Origin: Flavobacteriaceae bacterium
GTDB lineage: Bacteria > Bacteroidota > Bacteroidia > Flavobacteriales > Flavobacteriaceae
Direction of reading: 5' to 3'
DNA length: 20,090 bases
Assembly (NCBI GenBank): GCA_015489265.1
Contig: WFZY01000176.1
Span: forward strand, 1-20,090
Shown: positions 7,529 to 14,152 of the stretch, one piece after another
How positions within the stretch are numbered: the first letter of the stretch is position 1
Layout of the letters: every line of letters starts with the position of its first letter
The notes under the pieces: model-generated
What the model was told of the DNA's origin: nothing
The model's database searches: none
The model's input: only the letters and a program-made list of their open reading frames with translations
Program-made: the position numbers and the translations under genes

Positions 7529-8754
7529 TGAGTGAGAAACATTGCTCTTTTTGCGGACGTCCCGAATCTATGGTGGATATGCTTATTTCGGGTGTTGACG
7601 GTTATATCTGTAACGATTGTGCCCGGCAAGCTTATGAAATAACCCGTGCCGAATTTCAAAATACCCATGATGATGGTTTTGTAAGCAATTTGGATGAGCT
7701 CAAAAAACCCAAAGATATTTTTGCTTATCTTAATCAATATGTCATCGGGCAAGATGAAGCCAAAAAAACCTTGGCGGTGGCGGTTTATAATCACTATAAA
7801 CGGCTATTGCAACAAGATACCAAAGATGATGTAGAGATAGAAAAAAGTAACGTCATCATGATAGGGGAGACCGGTACCGGTAAAACTTTGATGGCACGCA
7901 CCATAGCCAAAATGCTCGATGTACCTTTTGCTATTGTCGATGCTACGGTATTAACACAAGCCGGTTACGTCGGGGAAGATGTTGAAACTATTTTGACACG
8001 TTTGCTTCAAGCTGCCGATTACGATGTGGCTAAAGCCGAGCGTGGCATTGTCTTTATCGATGAAATAGATAAAATTGCCCGAAAAGGTGACAATCCGTCG
8101 ATTACCCGCGATGTATCCGGTGAAGGGGTGCAGCAAGCTTTATTAAAACTTTTGGAAGGCACTACGGTAAATGTTCCCCCGCAAGGTGGTCGGAAACATC
8201 CTAACCAAGAATTTATCAAAGTCAATACACAAAATATTTTGTTTATTGCCGGTGGCGCTTTTGCCGGTATTGATAAGATTATCAGTAAGCGTATCAATAT
8301 GAAACCTTTGGGATATCAAGCGCAAAAACAAGATCATATCGATGAAGATAACATCCTGCGCTATGCCATTCCTACAGATTTGCGCAAATACGGTTTAATC
8401 CCTGAAATTATTGGTCGTTTGCCGGTTTTGACCTACTTAAACAGTTTGGATAAAGAAACCTTGAAACGCATCTTAACCGAACCTAAGAATGCTTTAATCA
8501 AACAGTATAAAAAACTCTTTGAGATGGATGGTATCCAGCTGGTTGTCAAAGAAGAAGCATTAGATTATATTGTTGATAAAGCCATTGAATACAAGTTGGG
8601 TGCGCGTGGTTTGCGTTCATTAGTAGAAGCGACGCTCAAAGACGATATGTTTACATTACCCGGAACCAGACGTAGAAAATTGGTTGTAGATAAAAAATAT
8701 GTCGAACAAAAATTATCGCAAACATTAATTGATAAAATCAGAAAAGCATCATAA
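7528..8754 (+). CDS. clpX: ATP-dependent Clp protease ATP-binding subunit ClpX
   Basis: An AAA+ unfoldase of 408 aa that recognises, unfolds and threads proteins into ClpP. The N-terminal zinc-binding domain has C6-x2-C9 and C28-x2-C31. Walker A is GETGTGKT (113-120), the GYVG pore loop is 146-149, Walker B is IVFIDEID (174-181) with catalytic E179, and the basic GRKHP pore element is 221-225. Sensor and C-terminal lid regions follow (GLIPEIIGRLPV and EYKLGARGLRSLVE). Where E. coli ClpX has the ClpP-docking IGF tripeptide, the aligned position here reads LGY (261-263); I recall VGY-like forms in other Bacteroidota. It is the last gene of the unit and ends at a strong terminator. Confidence 0.97.
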   Translation: MSEKHCSFCGRPESMVDMLISGVDGYICNDCARQAYEITRAEFQNTHDDGFVSNLDELKKPKDIFAYLNQYVIGQDEAKKTLAVAVYNHYKRLLQQDTKDDVEIEKSNVIMIGETGTGKTLMARTIAKMLDVPFAIVDATVLTQAGYVGEDVETILTRLLQAADYDVAKAERGIVFIDEIDKIARKGDNPSITRDVSGEGVQQALLKLLEGTTVNVPPQGGRKHPNQEFIKVNTQNILFIAGGAFAGIDKIISKRINMKPLGYQAQKQDHIDEDNILRYAIPTDLRKYGLIPEIIGRLPVLTYLNSLDKETLKRILTEPKNALIKQYKKLFEMDGIQLVVKEEALDYIVDKAIEYKLGARGLRSLVEATLKDDMFTLPGTRRRKLVVDKKYVEQKLSQTLIDKIRKAS

Positions 8755-8788
8755 AAAAATCGGTGGTCATTTGACCACCAATTTTTTT
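8755..8788. terminator. Bidirectional terminator between convergent clpX and T9SS-protein genes
   Basis: GGTGGTC (8762-8768) pairs perfectly with GACCACC (8773-8779), with an A-run (8754-8759) to the left and a T-run (8782-8788) to the right. It starts at the clpX stop and lies 13 bases beyond the end of the opposing gene, so it can serve both strands. Confidence 0.9.
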
Positions 8789-8800
8789 ACAATATCTCTC

Positions 8801-10195
8801 TTATAATTTTACAAACTTTTTATTGACCATACCGGTTTTGGCTTTAAAACGGTAAAAATAAGTGCCCGAAGGTAGTTTAGAAATATTTATATCAATTAGA
8901 TTTTTGCCTTTCTGTAAATCATAAGTGTTTTTCCAAACTTCTCTACCATTGATGTCAAATAATGAAATTTGAACCTGTTCCGGTTGTTTGGCGGTTATTT
9001 TCAAATGCATATGATCTTTAGCCGGCACCGGATAAGCAATCATTTGTTGCATATTCAAATTGTCTGTTATGCCGGCGGGATAATCAATGACAATATTATC
9101 AATAATCAGCCAGTTGCCCGGAAAATTTCCCGAAAAAGCATTGAACTGTAATGTATCCGGCACATTGGTCAAGTTAATGGGCATTATTTCATGTTGATAG
9201 ACACTGACATCATTTTGATAGGTTCTACCGAAATTGCCTATTTCCTGCCCATTAAGTTTGAAAATAAATTGTACATCTGGGTCAAAATCGGCATGTCCGG
9301 CATAGTGCACTTTGTAGTCCCAACTGATAGCATCCGGTATTTGACTGAGTGCCAAACCGCCGGAAAAGGGCCAATTATCAATGATACCATTTGTTATTGC
9401 CCCGACTATGGTATCTTGCTGCTGGTTGACTACCGTATTGAGTTTGACAGCAAAATTCCCGTCTGTTGCATCGGAAACTTTCTCTACAGATAAAGGGTTG
9501 GTGTCAATATCCCATTTTAAACTACTGTCAAAATGGTCGGGATAAGATATCGTCCGTTCATCCCAGTTTTCAAAACTATAATTAGGAATAGCCGGAAGTA
9601 ATTGATTACCGGATTTTAAACTGATACTGTCAAACTGAATCCAACTGCCGTTTTCCATACCAATTTCATCTATGGCATTGGAACTTGCCGCCCCAATCAT
9701 TAAAGTATCCGATACAACACCGGCAGGCATGTTTGTAGGATAGCAAAATCGGGTCCAATTGTTTGCGTTTCTATTCGCTCCAAATTTGTATAAACGACCG
9801 CCAACCACAGTTCCGTTATATTTTAATATTGCTAAAAATAAGGCGGAATCTTGAGCAATCAAGTGAGCTTTATAGTAACCGCAAATAGAATCGACATGTT
9901 GACTATAAGGTACACCACCGGTAAAATGGTCGGGGTCAAAATTGACAAAATATCCTGCTGCTAAGTCGCCATACATCTGAGTAGTTTGCAATTTGACCGA
10001 ATATTGTCCGTGAACGGCATCGTTTGATTGCTCTATAATACCGTAATTTTCATCACCGGAATCGCGATAATCTTGCAAGGATTTAATGACTTGATCTGTC
10101 CAGTTTTCAAAACTGTGATTGGTAATTTGCGGATTTTGAGCATATTGAATACTATAAAATCCGAATAAACTTAAAAATAATAATAATTGTTTCAT
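8801..10195 (-). CDS. Secreted protein with T9SS type A sorting domain and two related N-terminal modules
   Basis: From the ATG at 10193-10195 the product is 464 aa. An in-frame ATG 24 bases further upstream would put eight extra polar residues before a textbook signal peptide (MKQLLLFLSLFGFYSIQYAQ, cut near 20), so I prefer the inner start. Two modules are related: residues 25-195 begin ITNHSFENWTD and residues 204-371 begin IPNYSFENWDE. Each has an xxVKLxT strand near the start and an xxxDxIxI strand at the end, suggesting a jelly-roll or carbohydrate-binding-like fold. The last 75 residues (about 386-464) form a Por-type sorting domain (AYPVPAKD, LFDINGREVW, LPSGTYFYRF, KKFVKL), which directs export through the type IX system and surface attachment or release. 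No catalytic motif was seen. The ligand is unknown. Confidence 0.88.
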   Translation of the reverse strand: MKQLLLFLSLFGFYSIQYAQNPQITNHSFENWTDQVIKSLQDYRDSGDENYGIIEQSNDAVHGQYSVKLQTTQMYGDLAAGYFVNFDPDHFTGGVPYSQHVDSICGYYKAHLIAQDSALFLAILKYNGTVVGGRLYKFGANRNANNWTRFCYPTNMPAGVVSDTLMIGAASSNAIDEIGMENGSWIQFDSISLKSGNQLLPAIPNYSFENWDERTISYPDHFDSSLKWDIDTNPLSVEKVSDATDGNFAVKLNTVVNQQQDTIVGAITNGIIDNWPFSGGLALSQIPDAISWDYKVHYAGHADFDPDVQFIFKLNGQEIGNFGRTYQNDVSVYQHEIMPINLTNVPDTLQFNAFSGNFPGNWLIIDNIVIDYPAGITDNLNMQQMIAYPVPAKDHMHLKITAKQPEQVQISLFDINGREVWKNTYDLQKGKNLIDINISKLPSGTYFYRFKAKTGMVNKKFVKL

Positions 10196-10229
10196 AATCT
10201 GATTTTTTAAGTTGCACATTTATTCTTTA

Positions 10230-10261
10230 TAAAGTTAGACCTATTTCTTTTACAAAGTCAA
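10230..10261 (-). promoter_or_regulatory. Possible -33/-7 promoter of the T9SS-protein gene
   Basis: On the minus strand TTG (10261-10259) and TAACTTTA (10237-10230) are 21 bases apart. The -7 box matches TAnnTTTG except at its last base. It would start transcription near 10223, about 28 bases before the preferred ATG, and so agrees with the inner start. Confidence 0.4.
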
Positions 10262-10314
10262 TGATTTTTATCAGAAATACATGAATTTTATCATAATTTA
10301 CTTATGCAAATCAG

Positions 10315-10344
10315 CTGTTTTAGCGTAATATTTAATTATATTTG
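10315..10344 (+). promoter_or_regulatory. Probable -33/-7 promoter of lpdA
   Basis: TATATTTG (10337-10344) fully matches TAnnTTTG, with CTG (10315-10317) 19 bases upstream, the same imperfect -33 as in front of tig. It would give a leader of about 90 bases containing the hairpin at 10391-10420. Confidence 0.5.
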
Positions 10345-10390
10345 TGCCGGATAGGATAGCATATTATTTATGTTTTTTAAACTAATTTCA

Positions 10391-10420
10391 GACAATTATG
10401 TACTCTAGATAATTGTTTTT
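10391..10420 (+). promoter_or_regulatory. AT-rich hairpin with T-run in the lpdA leader
   Basis: ACAATTAT (10392-10399) and ATAATTGT (10409-10416) are perfect reverse complements around a 9-base loop, extended by one G-T pair, with T's following to 10420. It lies inside the inferred leader, 24 bases before the lpdA ATG. It could be a weak attenuator or a protein-binding palindrome; the stem is too AT-rich to be sure of either. Confidence 0.35.
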
Positions 10421-10443
10421 ATTAATTCTAAAATGATTTTTTT

Positions 10444-11832
10444 ATGAAATACGATATTATTGTTTTGGGTAGCGGCCCCGGTGGTTATGTGACGGCTATT
10501 AGAGCAGCTCAATTAGGTTTTAAGACGGCTATCATCGAAAAAGAAAATCTCGGTGGTGTTTGTTTAAATTGGGGCTGTATTCCTACCAAAGCATTGCTAA
10601 AAAGTGCACAAGTTTTTGATTACATCAAACATGCCGATAGCTATGGTGTGGTCGCGGCTGAACCCCAAGCTGATTTTTCTAAAATGGTATTGCGTAGTCG
10701 TGAAGTGGCTGAAAGCATGAGTAACGGTGTATCCTTTTTGATGCGTAAAAATAAGATTACCGTTATCAAGGGCTATGGAAAAGTATTACCCGAAAAAAAA
10801 GTACATATAACACACGAAGATGGTTTGGAATCTGTGGTTGATGCCGATCATATCATCATTGCCACGGGCGCCCGTGCCAGACAATTGCCCAATCTGCCTA
10901 TAGACGGTGAAAAAGTGATTGGTTACCGGCAAGCTATGACTATGAAACAACAGCCCGAATCAATGATTGTGGTCGGTTCCGGCGCTATAGGTGTGGAATT
11001 TGCGTATTTTTATAACACTATAGGTACCAAAGTGACCATTGTAGAGTATTTAGACCGTATTGTACCTTTGGAAGACGAAGAAGTTTCAAGACAATTAACC
11101 CGTTCATTTAAAAAATCTAAAATTAAAGTCATGACATCTTCCGAATTGCTTTCGGTAGATACTTCCGGTGAAGGGGTGAAAGCTCTTGTCAAAACCAAAA
11201 AAGGCGAACAAGAATTGGAAGCTGATGTAGTCTTGTCGGCTGTCGGTATCAAATCTAATATTGAAAATATCGGTTTGGAAGAAACCGGTATTAAGGTTCA
11301 ACGGGATAAGATTGTGGTCGATGATTACTACCAAACCAATATCCCCGGATATTATGCTATCGGCGATGTAATTAATACACCGGCATTGGCGCATGTGGCA
11401 TCGGCTGAAGGGATTACATGTATTGAAAAAATTGCCGGTTTAGACCCTGAACGAATCAATTATAACAATATTCCGGGTGCTATTTATACCGAACCGCAAA
11501 TAGCTTCAACCGGCTATACAGAAAAACAAGCATTGGAAGCCGGACATGATATTTTGGTGGGTAAATTTCCATTTACTGCTAGCGGTAAAGCCAAAGCTGC
11601 CGGACACACGGAAGGTTTTGTCAAAATGATTATTGACAAAAAATACGGCGAAATTTTAGGTGCCCATATGATTGGTGACAATGTTACCGAAATGATTGCC
11701 GAAATAGTAGCCGCTCGTAAAGCCGAAGCCACCGGGCATACATTGCTCAAAAGCATCCATCCGCATCCGACTATGAGTGAAGCCATTATGGAAGCAGTAG
11801 CAGCAGCTTATGACGAAGTGATTCATTTGTAA
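10444..11832 (+). CDS. lpdA: Dihydrolipoyl dehydrogenase (E3)
   Basis: A flavoprotein disulphide reductase of 462 aa that reoxidises dihydrolipoyl groups of 2-oxoacid dehydrogenase complexes or the glycine cleavage system, passing electrons to NAD+. The FAD-binding GSGPGGY is at 9-15. The redox disulphide is C40 and C45 in GGVCLNWGCIPTK. The NAD-binding GSGAIGVEF is at 188-196, and the second FAD contact is YYAIGDV. The active-site His441/Glu446 pair lies in HPHPTMSE at the dimer interface. No E1 or E2 genes are adjacent, so this copy cannot be assigned to one complex. The gene runs divergently from the T9SS-protein gene and is followed 91 bases later by an iron-sulphur protein gene. Confidence 0.95.
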   Translation: MKYDIIVLGSGPGGYVTAIRAAQLGFKTAIIEKENLGGVCLNWGCIPTKALLKSAQVFDYIKHADSYGVVAAEPQADFSKMVLRSREVAESMSNGVSFLMRKNKITVIKGYGKVLPEKKVHITHEDGLESVVDADHIIIATGARARQLPNLPIDGEKVIGYRQAMTMKQQPESMIVVGSGAIGVEFAYFYNTIGTKVTIVEYLDRIVPLEDEEVSRQLTRSFKKSKIKVMTSSELLSVDTSGEGVKALVKTKKGEQELEADVVLSAVGIKSNIENIGLEETGIKVQRDKIVVDDYYQTNIPGYYAIGDVINTPALAHVASAEGITCIEKIAGLDPERINYNNIPGAIYTEPQIASTGYTEKQALEAGHDILVGKFPFTASGKAKAAGHTEGFVKMIIDKKYGEILGAHMIGDNVTEMIAEIVAARKAEATGHTLLKSIHPHPTMSEAIMEAVAAAYDEVIHL

Positions 11833-11858
11833 TGTGAGTAATAAGAAAATACCATTTA

Positions 11859-11871
11859 ACCCCAAAGGGGT
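11859..11871. repeat. GC-rich mini-hairpin and short direct repeats after lpdA
   Basis: ACCCC-AAA-GGGGT can form a 5-bp stem 26 bases after the lpdA stop, with no T-run after it. The word ATTTAACC stands on its left side (11854-11861) and again at 11887-11894. It may be a weak terminator or a repeat remnant. No clear promoter for the next gene is seen, so lpdA and the next gene may be cotranscribed. Confidence 0.4.
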
Positions 11872-11923
11872 GACATATTTATAGACATTTAACCGTAATT
11901 ATAATTTTAAACCACCGAAAATT

Positions 11924-12712
11924 ATGTCAGAAAAAATAAAAGTTAGAACCATGGCGCAATTAGCCGCTGAAGGCAAAGAACCTGAAATTCTGTTTTGGGT
12001 GGGCTGTGCCGGTAGTTTTGATGACAGAGCTAAAAAAATCACCAAAGCTTTTACCAAGTTGCTAAATAAAGCCGGTGTCGATTTTGCGGTTTTGGGAACC
12101 GAAGAAAGTTGTACCGGTGACCCCGCCAAACGTGCCGGTAACGATTTTTTGTTTCAAATGCAAGCGTCTATGAATATTGAAGTGATGAATGGCTACAATG
12201 TTAAAAAAATCGTGACGACTTGCCCGCATTGCTACAATACGTTTAAAAATGAATATCCAGATTTGGGTGGAAAATATGAAGTATATCATCATACCGAATT
12301 ACTACAATCGTTATTAAACGAAGGCAAACTTAAAGTGGAAGGTGGTAGTTATGAAGGTATGGATATTACTTATCATGACCCTTGTTATTTGGGACGTGGC
12401 AACGGCCAATACGAAGCCCCGCGCAGTGTTTTGCAACAATTGGAAATAGATATTAAAGAAATGGCACATCACAAAGAAAATTCTTTATGTTGTGGTGCCG
12501 GCGGTGCACAGATGTTTAAAGAAGCTGAACCGCAAAAAGAAGAAATTTTTGTCATGCGAACCCGTGAAGCTTTAGAAACCCAACCGAAAATTATTGCTAC
12601 AGCTTGTGCCTTTTGTAATACCATGCTTACAGACGGCGTCAAACACTATAACAAAGAACAAGAAGTTAAGGTCTTGGATATTGCCGAGATTTTGATTGAA
12701 GGGGTAAAATAA
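11924..12712 (+). CDS. HdrB/GlcF-like (Fe-S)-binding protein with two cysteine-rich CCG modules
   Basis: A 262-residue soluble protein of the heterodisulphide-reductase-B-like class. Module 1 has C28 in FWVGCAGSFD, C63 in ESCTGDPAKR (in place of the doubled Cys-Cys-Gly) and C100-x2-C103 in TCPHC. Module 2 has C154 in HDPCYLGRG, C189-C190-G in LCCGAGGAQMF and C228-x2-C231 in CAFC. Such modules bind [4Fe-4S] or unusual double-cubane clusters and take part in electron transfer or disulphide/quinone-linked oxidation. I recall close relatives in Bacteroidota beside a larger ferredoxin-type partner with HdrC-like motifs. No such partner lies in this window; the neighbour is lpdA. There is no signal peptide or membrane helix. 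The partner and substrate are unknown. Confidence 0.88.
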   Translation: MSEKIKVRTMAQLAAEGKEPEILFWVGCAGSFDDRAKKITKAFTKLLNKAGVDFAVLGTEESCTGDPAKRAGNDFLFQMQASMNIEVMNGYNVKKIVTTCPHCYNTFKNEYPDLGGKYEVYHHTELLQSLLNEGKLKVEGGSYEGMDITYHDPCYLGRGNGQYEAPRSVLQQLEIDIKEMAHHKENSLCCGAGGAQMFKEAEPQKEEIFVMRTREALETQPKIIATACAFCNTMLTDGVKHYNKEQEVKVLDIAEILIEGVK

Positions 12713-12950
12713 ATTATTAGTAACAAGTAACAAGTAGCAAGTAACTAGTATCAAGTTGGATAAGGGATAAGATTAATTGAAAATGGAAAATGGAGAATTG
12801 AAAATTAACAGGTGGGATACTTTTGTAAGCTCAGTAACTGAATCTAAAATGTTATAAAATATGAAGAGTCTTATCTTTTTGAAGGAGCAACGACTGAGAA
12901 ATTTTAATATCAAAATGGGGATTTCTCACTACGTTCGAAATGACACATGA
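12713..12950. other. Gene-free gap rich in unlike short repeats
   Basis: The gap between two convergent genes holds several different repeat types in a row. First come AACAAGTA/GCAAGTAACTAG words (12718-12757, copy C of the ACTAG repeat, minus orientation). Next come GAAAATGGAAAATGGAGAATTGAAAAT words (12777-12806). After about 70 bases with no visible structure comes an imperfect inverted repeat (12881-12945). No gene longer than 25 codons is convincing here. Confidence 0.6.
12881..12945. repeat. Imperfect inverted repeat with GAGAAAT / ATTTCTC arms
   Basis: TGAGAAAT (12895-12902) and ATTTCTCA (12921-12928) are perfect complements. The stem resumes with AACG (12889-12892) against CGTT (12932-12935), and the loop is 18 bases. 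Read on the minus strand the right arm begins TGTCATTTCGAACG, a wording I recall from dispersed intergenic repeats in many Bacteroidota genomes. It resembles a REP-like palindromic element. Confidence 0.55.
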
Positions 12951-12955
12951 TATAA

Positions 12956-12988
12956 AAAAAACCGCCTGAAATTTTCAAGCGGTTTTTT
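12956..12988. terminator. Bidirectional terminator between the HdrB-like and CBS-like genes
   Basis: AAAAAACCGC (12956-12965) pairs perfectly with GCGGTTTTTT (12979-12988), and inner TGAA (12967-12970) pairs with TTCA (12974-12977). It lies 22 bases beyond the stop of the minus-strand CBS-like gene and has runs on both sides, so it can end both converging units. Confidence 0.9.
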
Positions 12989-13010
12989 ATATAAAATTAT
13001 GAAGCAAAAC

Positions 13011-14051
13011 TTATTTGATATATTCTACTTCTTTCTTTTTTTCGGTAGTTAAAAATTTGGTAAAGCCCTGCGCAATCATCCATTTGTCACTATAGATTTT
13101 TCCCATATATCTCGAACCGTGGTCGGGGAAAATAATGACGACATGGCTGTTTTCATCAAAAAAACCGGCTTTATCATACAAATGTGCCGCTTCTAAAGCA
13201 GCGCCGCTGGTATATCCTGCAAAAATCCCTTCTTTAAGTGCTAATTGTCGGGCTTTATAGGCGGCATTTTCATCGGTAACTTTCATAAAGTTGTCGATTA
13301 AATCAAAATCTGTGGCTGTCGGAATCAAATTTTTGCCCAAACCTTCTATACGATACGAATAGATTTCGTTAGTATCAAATACCCCTGTTTCATGGTATTT
13401 TTTTAAGGCGGAACCGTAGGCATCTACACCTAAAATTTTAATATCCGGATTTTTTTCTTTTAAGTAGCGGGCAATACCCGAAATAGTTCCACCTGTTGCG
13501 GCACAAGCAATGACGTGGGTAACTTTACCTTCGGTTTGATCCCATATTTCAACACCGGATGAAAAGTAGTGAGCTTTGATATTCAATTCGTTAAAATACT
13601 GATTGACATAAAGCGACCCGGGATTTTCTTCGTGCAGGCGTTGGGCTACGGAATAGTAAGAACGCGGATCTTCCGCCGCCACTTCCGACGGGCAAACATA
13701 GACTTCAGCTCCCATGGTTTTAAGCATATTGATTTTGTCTTCGGTAGCTTTATCTTTTACCGCCAACATGACTTTGTAACCGCGAACGGCACCAAGCATC
13801 GCCAAGCTAAAACCGGTATTACCCGAAGTCGTTTCGATGATAGTGTCGCCGGGTTTGAGAAGTCCTTCGGCTTCCGCTTTATCAATGATATATTTAGCAA
13901 TTCTATCTTTGACCGAATCACCGGGATTAAAAGATTCTAATTTGCCGTAAAAATTTCCTGTTAAACCTTCCGTTACTTTGTTTAATCTGACCAATGGTGT
14001 ATCACCTATCAGTTCCAGAACATTATCAACAATCTTAGGATTATTTTTCAT
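13011..14051 (-). CDS. PLP-dependent cystathionine beta-synthase / cysteine synthase family enzyme
   Basis: A fold-type II PLP enzyme of 346 aa. PLP-binding Lys48 lies in LESFNPGDSVKDR and the substrate loop is TSGNTG (75-80). The phosphate-binding glycine loop is CAATGGTISGIARYLKE. The IEGLGKN segment, followed by DLIDNFMKVTDENA, and the tail DHGSRYMGKIYSDKWM resemble cystathionine beta-synthase catalytic cores more than CysK. No C-terminal CBS-pair regulatory domain or N-terminal haem motif is present. It probably condenses serine or O-acetylserine with homocysteine or sulphide; the choice cannot be made from sequence, so no symbol is given. It appears monocistronic, with a TATTTTTG box on the minus strand (14112-14105) and an inverted repeat at 14132-14151 in front. 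Confidence 0.88.
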   Translation of the reverse strand: MKNNPKIVDNVLELIGDTPLVRLNKVTEGLTGNFYGKLESFNPGDSVKDRIAKYIIDKAEAEGLLKPGDTIIETTSGNTGFSLAMLGAVRGYKVMLAVKDKATEDKINMLKTMGAEVYVCPSEVAAEDPRSYYSVAQRLHEENPGSLYVNQYFNELNIKAHYFSSGVEIWDQTEGKVTHVIACAATGGTISGIARYLKEKNPDIKILGVDAYGSALKKYHETGVFDTNEIYSYRIEGLGKNLIPTATDFDLIDNFMKVTDENAAYKARQLALKEGIFAGYTSGAALEAAHLYDKAGFFDENSHVVIIFPDHGSRYMGKIYSDKWMIAQGFTKFLTTEKKKEVEYIK

Positions 14052-14104
14052 CTGTTACCAATTTTTCTTTGTTGTTTTGCAGTCTAGCATACGCATAAAC
14101 TATG

Positions 14105-14151
14105 CAAAAATAAAAATTTTTATCGAATAATCTTGTAATTTGTGTTACAAG
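14105..14151 (-). promoter_or_regulatory. Promoter region of the CBS-like gene with operator-like inverted repeat
   Basis: TATTTTTG (minus, 14112-14105) matches the -7 consensus. No TTG-type -33 is found at 19-21 bases; instead the expected -33 position is occupied by CTTGTAA-N6-TTACAAG (14132-14151), a perfect 7-bp inverted repeat. A repressor or activator site is possible. Being two bases after the stop of the upstream EamA gene, the repeat could also be part of that gene's 3' end, though no T-run follows directly. Confidence 0.4.
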
Positions 14152-14152
14152 T

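Noticed and set aside
10195..10219. Upstream ATG of the T9SS-protein gene at 10219
   Set aside because: It would put eight polar residues before a complete signal peptide; the inner ATG at 10195 gives a standard N-terminus and fits the candidate promoter spacing.
12783..12857. 24-codon plus-strand frame starting MENGELKINRWDTF in the repeat-rich gap
   Set aside because: Its start lies in a word-repeat stretch, it has no recognisable family or promoter, and frames this short are expected by chance.
12977..14051. Calling the PLP enzyme cysK outright
   Set aside because: Motifs in the second half (IEGLGKN, tail with RYMGKIYSDKWM) look closer to cystathionine beta-synthase cores, so the substrate is left open.
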